Shown piece by piece: positions 15,142 to 24,653 of a stretch of 38,986 nt of DNA. The DNA lies in the NCBI GenBank assembly GCA_020721815.1, contig DYMA01000004.1, positions 1 to 38,986 of the forward strand, given 5' to 3'. The translations under genes were made by a program, and so were the position numbers. The notes beneath the pieces were generated by a model, which worked only from the letters and a program-made list of their open reading frames with translations, was not told where the DNA came from and did no database searches. Positions within the stretch are counted from its first letter, which is position 1; each line of letters opens with the position of its first letter. The DNA comes from Sulfurovum sp. (GTDB lineage: Bacteria > Campylobacterota > Campylobacteria > Campylobacterales > Sulfurovaceae).

Positions 15142-16356
15142 ATGAAGCCAACCCTATTTGGATACGGTCTAACGACCAAAGCCATCGCCACATCCCTTGG
15201 AGGTGGTTGTAAGATTTATGACGACAATGCTAAGCAACGCTACTACGATGAAGAGAATAATGAAATCATTCCCTCATGCGAGTTTGACCCCAATCAAAGC
15301 ACTTTGGAGGTCACAACACCCAGTTTCCCGCCCTCTCATCCTTTGATACAAAAAGCACGTCATTTGATTTCAGAATACGACTATCTTTTAGCACCCAGTA
15401 GCACCCAAAAAGTCCCTTTTACGATATGGATTTCAGGTACCAACGGCAAAACAACCACAACCCAAATGGTAACCCACCTGCTTGCTGGAAGGGGAGCATT
15501 AAGCGGTGGCAATATTGGCACACCTTTGGCATTGCTTGATAAAAAAGCACCTATTTGGGTACTTGAATCAAGCTCATTTACACTCCATCACACCTCTAGT
15601 GTTTTTCCCAATATCTATCTTTTGTTGCCCATTACTCCCGATCATCTCGATTGGCATGGCTCTACACAAGCTTATGAGGATGCCAAACTCAAACCTCTTT
15701 TGGGTATGAGGGAGGGCGAGATGGCACTTATCCCAAAAGGTCTCAAAGTGCCTCAAACCAATGCCTTTGTGGTAGAGTACGACTCCAACGAATTTTTGGC
15801 TCACTATTTTGCTATCGATGCTTCCAAAATCAACTTTAGAGGAGCTTTTTTGCAAGATGCCCTATTGGCGTTGGCGGTGACAAAGGTACTCTTTGATGAG
15901 ATTGATTATGAGGCTATCAATAACTTTCGTGTGGACGCTCATAGGCAAGAGGAGATACGAGATGCGCAGGGGCGACTCTGGATAAACGACTCCAAAGCTA
16001 CCAATATTGATGCTACCATTCAGGCCGTTGCGACGTTTGATGAGCGTTTGATTCATCTTATTTTAGGGGGTGATGATAAAGGAGTAGAACTGGATGAACT
16101 TTTTGAAGTCATGCCCAAAACCATTAGGCTCTATGCCATAGGAAGCAATACTCAAAAGCTTATGAGACTGGCACAAAAATACGAACGTGAAGCTTTGGCG
16201 TGTCATACTTTAGATAGAGCCGTTGATGCAATCGCACAAGCACTAACCAAAGAAGAGATTGCTCTGCTCTCACCTGCAGCAGCAAGCAAGGATCAATTTA
16301 AATCCTACATTGACCGTGGAGAGCAGTTTCGAGATTTGATTAAAAAAATATTATAG
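15142..16356 (+). CDS. murD: UDP-N-acetylmuramoylalanine--D-glutamate ligase
   Basis: 404 residues, the short form seen in Campylobacterota. MurD adds D-glutamate to UDP-MurNAc-L-Ala in cytoplasmic peptidoglycan precursor synthesis. The Mur ligase ATP loop GTNGKTTTT is at 99-107. The central-domain landmarks are ESSSF, ITPDHLDWHGS and DAHRQEEI (the RxE/H region), and the C-terminal domain has LGGDDKGVELDEL and LLSPAAASKDQFKSYIDRGEQF, which is diagnostic for MurD over other Mur ligases. The N-terminal domain is compact (FGYGLTTKAIA). Usually murD follows mraY in this phylum; here it is alone behind its own promoter. Its end overlaps the convergent GAF gene by 6 bases. Confidence 0.93.
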   Translation: MKPTLFGYGLTTKAIATSLGGGCKIYDDNAKQRYYDEENNEIIPSCEFDPNQSTLEVTTPSFPPSHPLIQKARHLISEYDYLLAPSSTQKVPFTIWISGTNGKTTTTQMVTHLLAGRGALSGGNIGTPLALLDKKAPIWVLESSSFTLHHTSSVFPNIYLLLPITPDHLDWHGSTQAYEDAKLKPLLGMREGEMALIPKGLKVPQTNAFVVEYDSNEFLAHYFAIDASKINFRGAFLQDALLALAVTKVLFDEIDYEAINNFRVDAHRQEEIRDAQGRLWINDSKATNIDATIQAVATFDERLIHLILGGDDKGVELDELFEVMPKTIRLYAIGSNTQKLMRLAQKYEREALACHTLDRAVDAIAQALTKEEIALLSPAAASKDQFKSYIDRGEQFRDLIKKIL

Positions 16357-16947
16357 AGGTTTTTTAAATAGGCTAAAGATTTTGGAGAGTATATCTTGCT
16401 CTTTTTGCGATTCTTGGGGGGTGATTGCATTGGCTTTCTCTTTGCAACAACTGCTTAAGTCAATATTGTGCATGTACTCGTTAAACATTATGAGCGTCTC
16501 TACGTCGCTTTTGACAAATTGTTGAAGATTATTGCAGCCCGTCATGGCTTGAAAAATATATTTGACTTTATCCTCATTGTCCAAAATGGGTGACAAAATC
16601 ATATCTTTGATAGGCAAATCATCCATATTGTCAATGGCGGCTTGATATTCGCTTTTGTGCGTCACATCGTTGATAAAAAAAGCCTTCTTTTCACTAAAAG
16701 CTCTCCCTAGCACACCTCTATCTTTGACACTGGTAATGATTTGTCCCTCTACTTGTCTGCATAAAAGGTCTCTTTTTCTATCGTAAATCCATAATATAGA
16801 GTATTTGGCTGTCACCAAACTGCTTATCAAAGACTCCAAAAGTGTCACCGTCTGCGCACAATTTTCAACTTTTTTAATACTCTTCATGCACTCTAAGATA
16901 TTATCATATTTCTCTTTTTTAGACAACTCTTTTACGTATTCAATCAT
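16351..16947 (-). CDS. GAF-domain protein
   Basis: 198 residues, mostly one GAF domain (about 30-165: LISSLVTAKYSILWIYDRKRDLLC, GVLGRAFSEKKAFFINDVTHKSEYQAAIDN, IKDMILSPILDNEDKVKYIFQAM). GAF domains bind small ligands or cyclic nucleotides. No enzymatic or DNA-binding domain is attached, so it would act through a partner. The C-terminal tail contains an adjacent Cys pair (SSCCKEK) and a lysine-rich end. It lies just downstream, on the same strand, of the roadblock gene cluster, with a hairpin terminator between, so shared function is possible but not shown. Confidence 0.75.
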   Translation of the reverse strand: MIEYVKELSKKEKYDNILECMKSIKKVENCAQTVTLLESLISSLVTAKYSILWIYDRKRDLLCRQVEGQIITSVKDRGVLGRAFSEKKAFFINDVTHKSEYQAAIDNMDDLPIKDMILSPILDNEDKVKYIFQAMTGCNNLQQFVKSDVETLIMFNEYMHNIDLSSCCKEKANAITPQESQKEQDILSKIFSLFKKPL

Positions 16948-17085
16948 CTATCTACACCCTTTTATCACAGATAATATATCATCTCATTTTCAATTATGAA
17001 TAATAACAAATTTTATTATCTTTTTAACTGATTTAAAAAAACAAATTTTATTATTTTGCGACCGATTAAGTCTGGAAAGTTCTAT

Positions 17086-17107
17086 TGAGGCAACCCAAAT
17101 TGCCTCA
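17086..17107 (-). terminator. Hairpin after the roadblock gene
   Basis: A perfect 8-base stem tgaggcaa / ttgcctca with a 6-base loop starts 5 bases after the roadblock stop. The following U-run is weak, so termination may be partial. Confidence 0.5.
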
Positions 17108-17112
17108 CAAGA

Positions 17113-17487
17113 TTAAGAGAGTAACTCAACGGCATTGGGTAGGATTTTCTTCATTGCCATTTTGGCTAGAGTAATGTTTCCATCCAATGTAAAAATTGCA
17201 AACATATGAAGGTGTATTCGTGCATCTTCACCTGAACATGACATGAGTGCTACCGCACCTTCGGTATGAATCTCCAACATTTGAGCAGGTCCGAGTCCCA
17301 TGTGTTTGGATACAACGTGAGAATCGACAAAAATATCGTTAAAGGTTGCTGCAACCTCACTAAGATCGGTTTTGAGTTTTTGGGTATCGGAGATGATGAG
17401 TTCTCCTGCGTTTGTAGAGATAGCTGACGCTCTGTATCCTTTGATTTTCATCAAATCTTCTAATATGCTTTCATTAATCACTGTCAA
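17113..17487 (-). CDS. Roadblock/LC7-family protein, copy 1
   Basis: 124 residues, a single roadblock/LC7 fold: an N-terminal helix (ILEDLMKIKGYRASAIST), strands (GELIISD, EIHTEGAVALMSC, ARIHLHMFAIFTLDGN) and the closing helix ITLAKMAMKKILPNAVELL. Such proteins form dimers that regulate small GTPases (MglB-like) or act as scaffolds; no GTPase gene is in the window. Almost the whole protein is identical to the gene at 18029-18397, differing at both termini and at a handful of internal residues. Between bases 17171 and 17276 the two genes are identical, whereas elsewhere they differ at many silent sites. Confidence 0.8.
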   Translation of the reverse strand: MTVINESILEDLMKIKGYRASAISTNAGELIISDTQKLKTDLSEVAATFNDIFVDSHVVSKHMGLGPAQMLEIHTEGAVALMSCSGEDARIHLHMFAIFTLDGNITLAKMAMKKILPNAVELLS

Positions 17488-17574
17488 TCCTTTTAATAAA
17501 TAAGAGTTAAAATATTATAACTTAATATCAATTAAGTCAAACCTTGATGAAGTCTTTTTGAGTCCTTTGGTGAC

Positions 17575-17892
17575 CTAAAGAAGCCCTTTTACCTCATTCA
17601 AAACACTCTGCAACGACGCAAAACTTGCTTGACACCCAGCCGCATTTCCTGCATTTGCTGCCTCTACCAAGGAAGCTGCTGCAACGTCCATATCTTTGAT
17701 ATGAAAATGATTGATTTTGGCTTGTACCATGCCACCTAACTCTGCAACCGCACCGCAATCGTTTTCGCCTAGTAGTGCTTCAATGGCTACATAAATATCA
17801 TCCAATGAAACCACAATCTCAGACAACATCACTTTGACATCATCTGTAGAACACCCAAAATCCGAAGCCAATGCATTTATATCTACACTCAT
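17575..17892 (-). CDS. Small helical protein between the roadblock paralogues
   Basis: 105 residues, Ala/Val/Asp-rich and acidic. It is predicted all-helical with four or five amphipathic helices (DDVKVMLSEIVVSLDDIYVAIEALL, CGAVAELGGMVQAKINHF, DMDVAAASLVEAANAG, CQASFASLQSVLNEVKGLL). The size and helix pattern are Hpt-like, but there is no canonical HxxKG phosphoacceptor site. Three cysteines are present. Start ATG 17892 follows a gctataatt -10 box on the minus strand. Position between two roadblock genes suggests a binding partner. Family not recognised. Confidence 0.65.
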   Translation of the reverse strand: MSVDINALASDFGCSTDDVKVMLSEIVVSLDDIYVAIEALLGENDCGAVAELGGMVQAKINHFHIKDMDVAAASLVEAANAGNAAGCQASFASLQSVLNEVKGLL

Positions 17893-18006
17893 GTTACAAC
17901 CTTTATATAATATTGGTATGACTAATTATAGCACTTCTTTGCCTATCTTTCACTTAAAGAGTATTTCTATAAGATTAGAAGATATGAATAAAAACAAAAA
18001 GAAGAG

Positions 18007-18027
18007 TAGAGACCAAAGCGGTCTCTA
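18007..18027 (-). terminator. Rho-independent terminator after roadblock copy 2
   Basis: Stem tagagacc / ggtctcta with a 5-base loop, followed on the minus strand by a T-rich run (ctcttctttttgttttt). It begins 2 bases after the roadblock stop. Confidence 0.65.
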
Positions 18028-18028
18028 T

Positions 18029-18397
18029 CTAAGCAAGAAGTTCTACTGCTTTGGGTAAAATCTTTTTGATTGCCATCTTTGCCAATGTAATGTTTCCATC
18101 CAATGTAAAAATTGCAAACATATGAAGGTGTATTCGTGCATCTTCACCTGAACATGACATGAGTGCTACCGCACCTTCGGTATGAATCTCCATCATTTGA
18201 GCAGATCCGAGTCCCATTTGTTTGGATACAACGTGAGAATCAACAAAAATATCATTAAATGTGGCAGCAACCTCACTTAAATCTGTTTTAAGCTTTTGTG
18301 TATCGGAGATGATAAGCTCACCCGCATTAGTAGATATAGCTGCTGCTCTGTACCCTTTGATATTCATCAAGTCCTGTAGTATTTTCTCATCAATCAT
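18029..18397 (-). CDS. Roadblock/LC7-family protein, copy 2
   Basis: 122 residues, a near-identical paralogue of the protein at 17113-17487, with the same fold landmarks (GYRAAAIST, GAVALMSCSGEDARIHLHMFAIF, AKMAIKKILPKAVELLA). Its own promoter-like sequence (gatattaag then atataat) closely resembles that upstream of copy 1. Copy differences are few: Met for Leu, Ser for Pro and Gln for His in the middle. These could tune dimerisation, so homo- and heterodimers are both plausible. The order copy 2, helical protein, copy 1 on one strand suggests a small regulatory module. Confidence 0.8.
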   Translation of the reverse strand: MIDEKILQDLMNIKGYRAAAISTNAGELIISDTQKLKTDLSEVAATFNDIFVDSHVVSKQMGLGSAQMMEIHTEGAVALMSCSGEDARIHLHMFAIFTLDGNITLAKMAIKKILPKAVELLA

Positions 18398-18593
18398 AAT
18401 CTATCCTTTTGTATGGTTTTGATAATTATATCTTAATATCCATTAATTACTTCAAGTTATGGATTAAAAAATGGTCATTTCCTTGAAGATAATGCGTATA
18501 ATCCTCTATTTAACTGATTAATATAATAAATAAAAATGATAATTATAAGCAATAGTAAAATGAACGCAATCGAAAGCGTTGGGAGAAGCAACA

Positions 18594-19775
18594 CTAAAAG
18601 CGATTGAGTTCGTATCGGTGAATATCTATAAAATCTTCAAAGGTTTTGGTAATAGAGTAGTTTTTGGAGTGCTGGTGAGCATTGTGCGACATTTGGTCAA
18701 TATCAATCTCTTTGTTTTCAATACGAAGAAGCGTCTCCACCCAATGATTGTGGTGATTGATAGAGCATACCCATCCAATGGGTGCTTTGGCACTCTCAAC
18801 AATACCACGAGGTCCGCCCATATCGGTTACCATTACAGGAGTAGCACTCGCAATCGCCTCCAAAACGACTTGCCCTAAGGTATCAGTAATAGAGGGAAAC
18901 AAAAAAATGCTCGAAGAGGCATAGATGGGAGCTAACTCTTCACTGTTTTTGTGTCCCAAAAAACGCACATTGTATTCCTTTAGCTCCTCTTGGTGTCTCT
19001 CCAATACTCCTGTACCTACCAAAATCAAATAGCTTGTTTTGTGAGTGCTTTGCTTATAGAAGCTTTTCCAAATCTCAAAGAGTTCTTGAACATTTTTCTC
19101 TTTGCTTATACGTCCTACATAGAGAAACTTCATAGCCTCTTTGGGGATACCGTAGCCCTCCCAAATGCTCTCGTCTTTAAAGGTAGGTTGAAAGCGACGG
19201 GTATTGGTTCCTGCACTCAAAAAGTGAATATGCTCTTTTTTGAAACGAATATCTTTTTCGATAATCTCCAAATACTCAGGCGAACGTGTCACCATGGCTT
19301 GAAAAGGTTTGTAGTAGAGCTTCATCATGTAGCTTGTAATATCTTTGGCAATGTTTGAGTTGGTGTTTTTGTAAAGATACATCGGAAAATCGGTATGATA
19401 AGTGCCTATTATGGGCAATTTTTTGCGTTTGGCGATGTTGCGTCCTGCAAGACCAATAAACCCAGGCGTGGAGACGTGAATAATATCGGGGGCAAACTCT
19501 TTGATGGCTTTGGAGATTTTAAAATAGGGCGGAAAGGCTGCATCAAGCTCTTTGTAAAAGGGCATCGAAAAACGAAAAAGAGGCTTATAGATATGAATGT
19601 TTTCATTGAGGTCGCAATAGTTTTTAAGCGTTGAACTAAAGACTTTAAGCTCAATATCGTCACATTCAAGTGCCTCTTTGGTCATATCTTGAATAAAACG
19701 TGATACGCCATTGGCATCACACAAAGTATCGGTAAATAGGGCGATTTTTAGTTTTTTCTTTTCCATGTATGCCAT
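18594..19775 (-). CDS. GT4-family glycosyltransferase
   Basis: 393 residues with the GT-B fold of GT4 enzymes. The N-terminal acceptor domain has FTDTLCDANGVSRFIQDM, IIHVSTPGFIGLAGR and GTYHTDFPMYLY. The C-terminal donor domain has FLYVGRISKEKNVQEL, ILVGTGVLE and the E-x7-E region PSITDTLGQVVLEAIASATPVM. The wording is close to lipid-linked glycosyltransferases of the diacylglycerol/phosphatidylinositol mannosyltransferase type, so a glycolipid or envelope glycan product is likely; the sugar cannot be deduced. It lies 43 bases downstream of the phosphoesterase on the same strand. Alternative start M4 (19766) cannot be excluded. Confidence 0.85.
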   Translation of the reverse strand: MAYMEKKKLKIALFTDTLCDANGVSRFIQDMTKEALECDDIELKVFSSTLKNYCDLNENIHIYKPLFRFSMPFYKELDAAFPPYFKISKAIKEFAPDIIHVSTPGFIGLAGRNIAKRKKLPIIGTYHTDFPMYLYKNTNSNIAKDITSYMMKLYYKPFQAMVTRSPEYLEIIEKDIRFKKEHIHFLSAGTNTRRFQPTFKDESIWEGYGIPKEAMKFLYVGRISKEKNVQELFEIWKSFYKQSTHKTSYLILVGTGVLERHQEELKEYNVRFLGHKNSEELAPIYASSSIFLFPSITDTLGQVVLEAIASATPVMVTDMGGPRGIVESAKAPIGWVCSINHHNHWVETLLRIENKEIDIDQMSHNAHQHSKNYSITKTFEDFIDIHRYELNRF

Positions 19776-19818
19776 TTTATAGCACTACGGTTACGTTTTG
19801 ATACTATTTTCAATCACG

Positions 19819-20322
19819 CTATCGTACAAACGTTTGTTTCTCTTCTATCCAAATATTGATTGAGGGTTTTCGATAAGCCCTTGTCACTTCATAGTGGGTA
19901 TTGGCAATCTCCAAAACCATCACTTCGCTTAAATCCTTTTCTCTAGCACACACTTCACCTGAATTTAAAAACAGCGTACCGCCTTTGTGTTCGATGGTGT
20001 GGTGGTGGGTGTGACCGTAAATCACAATATCGCTATCGGGAGTCAAATAGTAGGGAAGATGCATAAGCTTAAAGGTGTGTTCTTTGATTTTAAAGTAGTA
20101 GGGTTCTTGTTTGATACTAGGGTCGTGCAACGCTCTGTCGTTGTTTCCTCGTACCAACACAAAGGGTTTTTGGGTCGCTTTGAGATCATCGATATTGCTT
20201 TGGGTGCAAATATCCCCCGCATGGATGATATACTCCACCTCTTTGCTCACTAGGTATCGTAAAGCCTTTTGATGAAGCTCTCTTTTGGTGTGACTATCGG
20301 AAAGAATGCCTATTTTTAACAT
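19819..20322 (-). CDS. YfcE/MJ0936-type metallophosphodiesterase
   Basis: 167 residues of the calcineurin-like superfamily. All metal-binding motifs are present: DSH (9-11), GD (36-37), GNND (59-62) and GHTH (103-106). The YfcE group hydrolyses phosphodiesters with two divalent metals; the natural substrate is generally unknown. The gene starts 1 base after the topA stop codon, so it should be translated by coupling with topA. The C-terminal 25 residues (YRKPSINIWIEEKQTFVR) are an extension beyond the core fold. Confidence 0.88.
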   Translation of the reverse strand: MLKIGILSDSHTKRELHQKALRYLVSKEVEYIIHAGDICTQSNIDDLKATQKPFVLVRGNNDRALHDPSIKQEPYYFKIKEHTFKLMHLPYYLTPDSDIVIYGHTHHHTIEHKGGTLFLNSGEVCAREKDLSEVMVLEIANTHYEVTRAYRKPSINIWIEEKQTFVR

Positions 20323-20323
20323 T

Positions 20324-22528
20324 CTACTCTTCTATTTTCACTTTGTGTTTGCACTTAAAGCACTCGTGAAACGTTCCGCTTTTGAGTGTTTTTATGCCCA
20401 TTAGGTAGCCGCACGTTGGACAATTGGCGTTGATGGGTTGGAAATTGGCTATAAAGGTACAAGTAGGATAGTTTGCACAACCAAAAAACTTGTTTCTTCT
20501 CCCCTGCTTCTCTTGTATCTCGCCTTTGCACTCAGGGCAAAGTGCCTTAATGACTTTGGGTGGATTGATAGGTTTGGCATTTTTGCATTTTGGATAGGCA
20601 CTACAAGCCAAAAATTTGCCACGGCGAGAGTCTTTGATGACCATATCAGCTCCGCATTTATCGCACTTCTCGTCACTTTTTTCGACCGCAGGAGTCTCTT
20701 TTTGTCCCATGTTTTTGGTGTATTTGCACTGTGGGAAATTGCTACACGCCACAAACTCCCCGTAGCGTCCCTTACGCAACAACAAATCCCCATCACCGCA
20801 CTGAGGACACTTTTCGCCTGTAGGCTTGACGACTTTGAGACTTGCAATGGTGTTTTTGCCCTCATCGACTTTTTCTATAAAAGGATCATAAAACTCTTTG
20901 AGTACCTTTTGCCAATCCTCCTGCCCTTGGGCTATCTTATCAAGTCTATCTTCCATATTGGCAGTAAATTGGCTATCGACTATATCGTAAAAGTGTTTTT
21001 CAAGCAGTTGCGTCACGGTAAAGGCGACTTCGGTTGGGGCAATCTTTTTTTTATCAATCGTAATGTAGTCTCGTGCTTGAAGCGTTGAGAGAGTAGGTGC
21101 GTAGGTACTGGGTCGCCCAATGCCCAAAGACTCAAGTTTTTTGATAATGGAAGCTTCATTGTATCTCGGAGGTGGTTCGGTGAAGTTTTGTTTGAAATCA
21201 AGCTTGTCAAGACTCACCTTTTGCCCCTCTTCCAAAGGCGGAAGGAGTGTATCTTTTTGGTTGGTTTTGGCTACTTTGTAGTATCCATCAAAAACCAATT
21301 TGCTTCCTGTGGCTTTAAACTCTGTTTTGCTCCCTCCAAAGATAATGGTTTGAGATTCAAGCTGGGCATCGCTCATTTGCGAAGCAACAAAGCGGTTGTA
21401 GATAAGCGTATAGAGTTTGAGTTCATCACCGCTAAGATAATCTTTGGCAACTTGAGGTGTAAAGCCAATAAGGGTTGGACGTATCGCCTCGTGTGCCTCT
21501 TGGGCGGCTTTGGATTTGGTGGTATAGATTTTGGGGCTTTTGGGCAGATATTTTTCGCCGTATGTATGGGCAATGTACTCTCGCACCCCCTCGACCGCCT
21601 CTTTGGAGAGATTGAGGCTATCGGTACGCATATAGGTGATAACTCCCGCCATACCCTCATGGGTTGCAACACCCTCATAGAGCTTTTGGGCTATCATCAT
21701 CGCTTTTTTGGGCGACATTCCTAGGGTATTGGAGGCGGTTTGTTGGAGTGTGGAGGTCATAAAAGGGGGAGGTGTTTTGGAGTTTTTGAGTGCCTTTTTG
21801 ATCTCTTTGACATTAAAACTCTCTCCTTGGACGCTCTCAACTATTGCGTTGGCTTGTGCCTCATTGGCGATGGAAAGCTTTTCGAGTTTATTGCCCTCAA
21901 ACGAATAGACAGAGGCCTCAATCGTTTTTTCAAAGAGTGCATCAATACTCCAATACTCTACAGGCTTAAATTCATTAATCTCACGCTCTCTATCGACAAT
22001 AAGCTTAAGCGTCGAGCTTTGGACTCTACCCGCACTCAATCCCTTTTGAACCTTAGAAGCCAAAAGCGGTGAGAGTTTGTAGCCTACAATTCTATCAAGC
22101 ATCCGACGAGTTTGTTGGGCGTTGAAGCTATCATTATCAATCGTGCGTGGATTTTCAAGAGCGTGCAAAATCGCTTTTTTGGTAATCTCATGAAAGACAA
22201 TACGAGGAAGTATTTGGGGATCTTTTCCAATGGCTTTGGCAATATGATACCCAATAGCCTCCCCCTCTCTATCCTCATCGGTTGCGATATAGACAGTTTG
22301 GGCTTTTTTGGCCAACTCTTTAATCTCTTTGACGGTAGGACTAGCGGTGCGTGGAATAGAGTATTTGGGGACAAACTCACCACTATTTTCATCAATGGTA
22401 ATTCCAAAGGTACTCTTGGGAAGATCTCGAATATGCCCTTTGGAGGCAATGACTTTGTAATTTTTGTCCAAAAAGTTAGAGATAGTCCTAGCCTTGGCGG
22501 GGGATTCAACGATAATTAAATTTTTCAT
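20324..22528 (-). CDS. topA: DNA topoisomerase I
   Basis: 734 residues from the ATG at 22528. The open frame extends 29 codons further, but all TopA proteins begin MKxLIIVESPAKAxTI, so this start is right. The Toprim domain has E8 and the DED acid cluster (84-86, TDEDREGE). The active-site tyrosine is Y299 in TYMRTDS. Four C-terminal zinc ribbons carry CxxC...CxxxxxC-type spacing (CPQCG, CDKCG, CPECK, CPTCG). The enzyme relaxes negative supercoils by single-strand passage. It heads a likely operon with the phosphodiesterase and the GT4 gene. Confidence 0.96.
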   Translation of the reverse strand: MKNLIIVESPAKARTISNFLDKNYKVIASKGHIRDLPKSTFGITIDENSGEFVPKYSIPRTASPTVKEIKELAKKAQTVYIATDEDREGEAIGYHIAKAIGKDPQILPRIVFHEITKKAILHALENPRTIDNDSFNAQQTRRMLDRIVGYKLSPLLASKVQKGLSAGRVQSSTLKLIVDREREINEFKPVEYWSIDALFEKTIEASVYSFEGNKLEKLSIANEAQANAIVESVQGESFNVKEIKKALKNSKTPPPFMTSTLQQTASNTLGMSPKKAMMIAQKLYEGVATHEGMAGVITYMRTDSLNLSKEAVEGVREYIAHTYGEKYLPKSPKIYTTKSKAAQEAHEAIRPTLIGFTPQVAKDYLSGDELKLYTLIYNRFVASQMSDAQLESQTIIFGGSKTEFKATGSKLVFDGYYKVAKTNQKDTLLPPLEEGQKVSLDKLDFKQNFTEPPPRYNEASIIKKLESLGIGRPSTYAPTLSTLQARDYITIDKKKIAPTEVAFTVTQLLEKHFYDIVDSQFTANMEDRLDKIAQGQEDWQKVLKEFYDPFIEKVDEGKNTIASLKVVKPTGEKCPQCGDGDLLLRKGRYGEFVACSNFPQCKYTKNMGQKETPAVEKSDEKCDKCGADMVIKDSRRGKFLACSAYPKCKNAKPINPPKVIKALCPECKGEIQEKQGRRNKFFGCANYPTCTFIANFQPINANCPTCGYLMGIKTLKSGTFHECFKCKHKVKIEE

Positions 22529-22713
22529 AATTTGGGTTACTTTGCTAAATTTTTGCGTAATTCTAACATAAAAAAATAATAGTTCAAGTGATTGTCTTGA
22601 CTTTTTAACGCGCATGGCTTATCAATATCAATAAAAGTTAAGCTCAATTTAAATATAATAATTTCTTTACAAAAAATAGTATATTTATCGATTTTTCGAT
22701 AAAATCACGCAAT

Positions 22714-22719
22714 TATAAT
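22714..22719 (+). promoter_or_regulatory. Candidate -10 box for tig-clpP-def
   Basis: tataat sits 18 bases before the first GTG, in the topA-tig divergent region. An upstream hairpin (atcgatttttcgat, 22687-22700) may be incidental. Confidence 0.4.
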
Positions 22720-22737
22720 TAACAAAAGGGTTTTGTG

Positions 22738-24051
22738 GTGGATATTACAACAAACAAATTGGACAATGCAAACTATAGCATTGCTACTAAAGTAACAACA
22801 AAGATAATCGATAACAAAGTCGATAAACTTGCCAAAGAGGCAGGAAAGCAACTCAAACTCGATGGTTTTAGAAAAGGTAAAGTGCCTACTCATGTAGTCA
22901 AAGCACGTCACGGTGAGCGATTGACTCAAGATGCTGAGGCTGAGATTGTCAGAGAGTTGCTTGATAGAGGATTAAGAGAGCTTGATATTGCCTCTAACCG
23001 TGTTATTGGACAACCTATCTTCAAAAAATATGAAAAGACTCAAGAGGATTTGGATATAGAGATTGAAGTCTCTATAACACCCGATATTGATTTGAGTGGA
23101 TACGAAGAGATAGCACCTCACTATGAAAAACCCCAAACTTCACCTCAAGAGGTCGAAGAGCGTGTGAAGGGATTGGTTGAGGCACAAGCACCTTTTGTTA
23201 AGATTGAAGCAGATCGTGGCGTAGAAGAGGGCGACATGACCGTCATTGATTTTGAAGGAAGCATTGAGGGAGTACCCTTTGAAGGCGGCAAAGCACAACA
23301 CTTTAGTTTGCGTATCGGTTCAGGGCAATTTATCCCAGGATTTGAAGAGCAACTCAAAGGGATGAAGATGGGAGAAGAAAAAACCATCACCGTTACCTTC
23401 CCAAGTGATTACCAAGCCAAAGATTTAGCGGGTAAAGAGACGCAATTTAGCGTTATACTTCATGAGATTCAAACCAAAGGCGAGGCGGTATTGGACGATG
23501 CTTTGGCTCAAAAGCTACTGGGTGGAGAAGCCGATGCAACACCCCAAAAGGTACACGAGAGAGTCAAAGCACAAATGGAGTCTGAAAAACTCTCAAAACT
23601 CTACAACGAAGAGCTTAAGCCCAAAATGCTCGAAGCATTGGTGGAGAAATTTCAGTTTGATTTGCCCAACAATATCGTAGAACAAGAGATTGATGCGCAA
23701 GTCAATCAAAAAGCACAAAGCATGAGCAAAGAGGAGCTTGAAACCTATAAAAACGACGCTGCTAAGCTCGAAGAACTCCGAGAATCGGTACGAGAAGATG
23801 CCGCAACAAGCGTCAAGGCTACCTTTATTGTTGATAGTCTTGCTAAGGCCCTAGAGATTAGAGTCAGTGACGAAGAGGTGAGTCAAACGCTCTATTATGA
23901 AGCCATGATGCAACGACAAAATCCTCAACAAGTCATCGAGTACTACCAAAAAAACAATCTCCTTCCTGCAATCAAGATGGGAATGATTGAAGATAGACTC
24001 TTCTCAAAGCTTCTTGATTTAAATAACAAAGATGAGCAAGAGGAAATCTAA
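22738..24051 (+). CDS. tig: Trigger factor
   Basis: 437 residues. Trigger factor binds near the ribosome exit tunnel and folds nascent chains. The N-terminal ribosome-docking signature [11 protein letters not shown] is at about 43-53. The FKBP-type prolyl isomerase domain runs about 150-245 ([42 protein letters not shown]). The rest is the helical chaperone arms. Two GTG codons are adjacent (22735, 22738); the second gives MDITTNKL, matching the family's usual start, and sits 7 bases from aaggg. The stop overlaps the clpP ATG by one base (TAATG). The tig-clpP pairing is common. Confidence 0.94.
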   Translation: MDITTNKLDNANYSIATKVTTKIIDNKVDKLAKEAGKQLKLDGFRKGKVPTHVVKARHGERLTQDAEAEIVRELLDRGLRELDIASNRVIGQPIFKKYEKTQEDLDIEIEVSITPDIDLSGYEEIAPHYEKPQTSPQEVEERVKGLVEAQAPFVKIEADRGVEEGDMTVIDFEGSIEGVPFEGGKAQHFSLRIGSGQFIPGFEEQLKGMKMGEEKTITVTFPSDYQAKDLAGKETQFSVILHEIQTKGEAVLDDALAQKLLGGEADATPQKVHERVKAQMESEKLSKLYNEELKPKMLEALVEKFQFDLPNNIVEQEIDAQVNQKAQSMSKEELETYKNDAAKLEELRESVREDAATSVKATFIVDSLAKALEIRVSDEEVSQTLYYEAMMQRQNPQQVIEYYQKNNLLPAIKMGMIEDRLFSKLLDLNNKDEQEEI

Positions 24052-24644
24052 TGAGCTATATACCCTATGTGATAGAACAAACCGCTAGAGGTGAGCGAAG
24101 CTACGATATCTACTCAAGGCTACTTAAAGATAGAATTATTATGCTTACAGGCGAGGTCAATGATGCTGTGGCCTCCTCTATTGTGGCTCAATTGCTCTTT
24201 TTGGAAGCCCAAGACCCTGATAAAGATATCTATTTTTACATCAATTCACCAGGTGGCGTTATCACAAGCGGTCTCTCTATGTACGATACCATGAACTACA
24301 TCAAGCCCGATATCGTGACGATTTGCGTAGGACAAGCTGCCTCTATGGGGGCTTTCTTGCTCTCTTCGGGTACCAAAGGCAAACGTTACGCACTGCCCCA
24401 TTCACGCATTATGATCCACCAACCCTCAGGCGGTGCACAAGGGCAATCGACCGATATTCAAATTCAAGCTCAAGAGATTCAACGTCTCAAAGATACGCTC
24501 AATGAGATTATGGCAACGCAAACGGGTAAAACCAAAGAGCGTATTGAAAAAGATACTGAACGAGACTACTTTATGTCAGCACAAGAGGCATTGGAGTACG
24601 GCTTGATTGATAAAGTATTGGAAAAACACAACATCAACATCTAG
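24051..24644 (+). CDS. clpP: ATP-dependent Clp protease proteolytic subunit
   Basis: 197 residues with the full catalytic triad: S98 (GQAASMGAF), H123 ([10 protein letters not shown]) and D172 (ERDYFMS). The N-terminal [21 protein letters not shown] is standard. It forms the 14-mer peptidase chamber for ClpX/ClpA. An aggaa ribosome binding site is 5 bases before the ATG, inside the end of tig. The deformylase gene follows after 9 bases. Confidence 0.96.
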   Translation: MSYIPYVIEQTARGERSYDIYSRLLKDRIIMLTGEVNDAVASSIVAQLLFLEAQDPDKDIYFYINSPGGVITSGLSMYDTMNYIKPDIVTICVGQAASMGAFLLSSGTKGKRYALPHSRIMIHQPSGGAQGQSTDIQIQAQEIQRLKDTLNEIMATQTGKTKERIEKDTERDYFMSAQEALEYGLIDKVLEKHNINI

Positions 24645-24653
24645 GCTTAAACC

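Noticed and set aside
17007-17056. Direct repeat of aacaaattttattat upstream of the GAF gene
   Set aside because: Very AT-rich and short; could arise by chance, with no further structure.
18569-18605. caatcg...cgattg inverted repeat near the end of the GT4 gene as a terminator
   Set aside because: Only 6 paired bases with a long loop and no T-run on the transcribed side.
22529-22615. N-terminal 29-residue extension of TopA
   Set aside because: The family starts at MKNLIIVESPAKA; the extension is low-complexity read-through of the upstream region.
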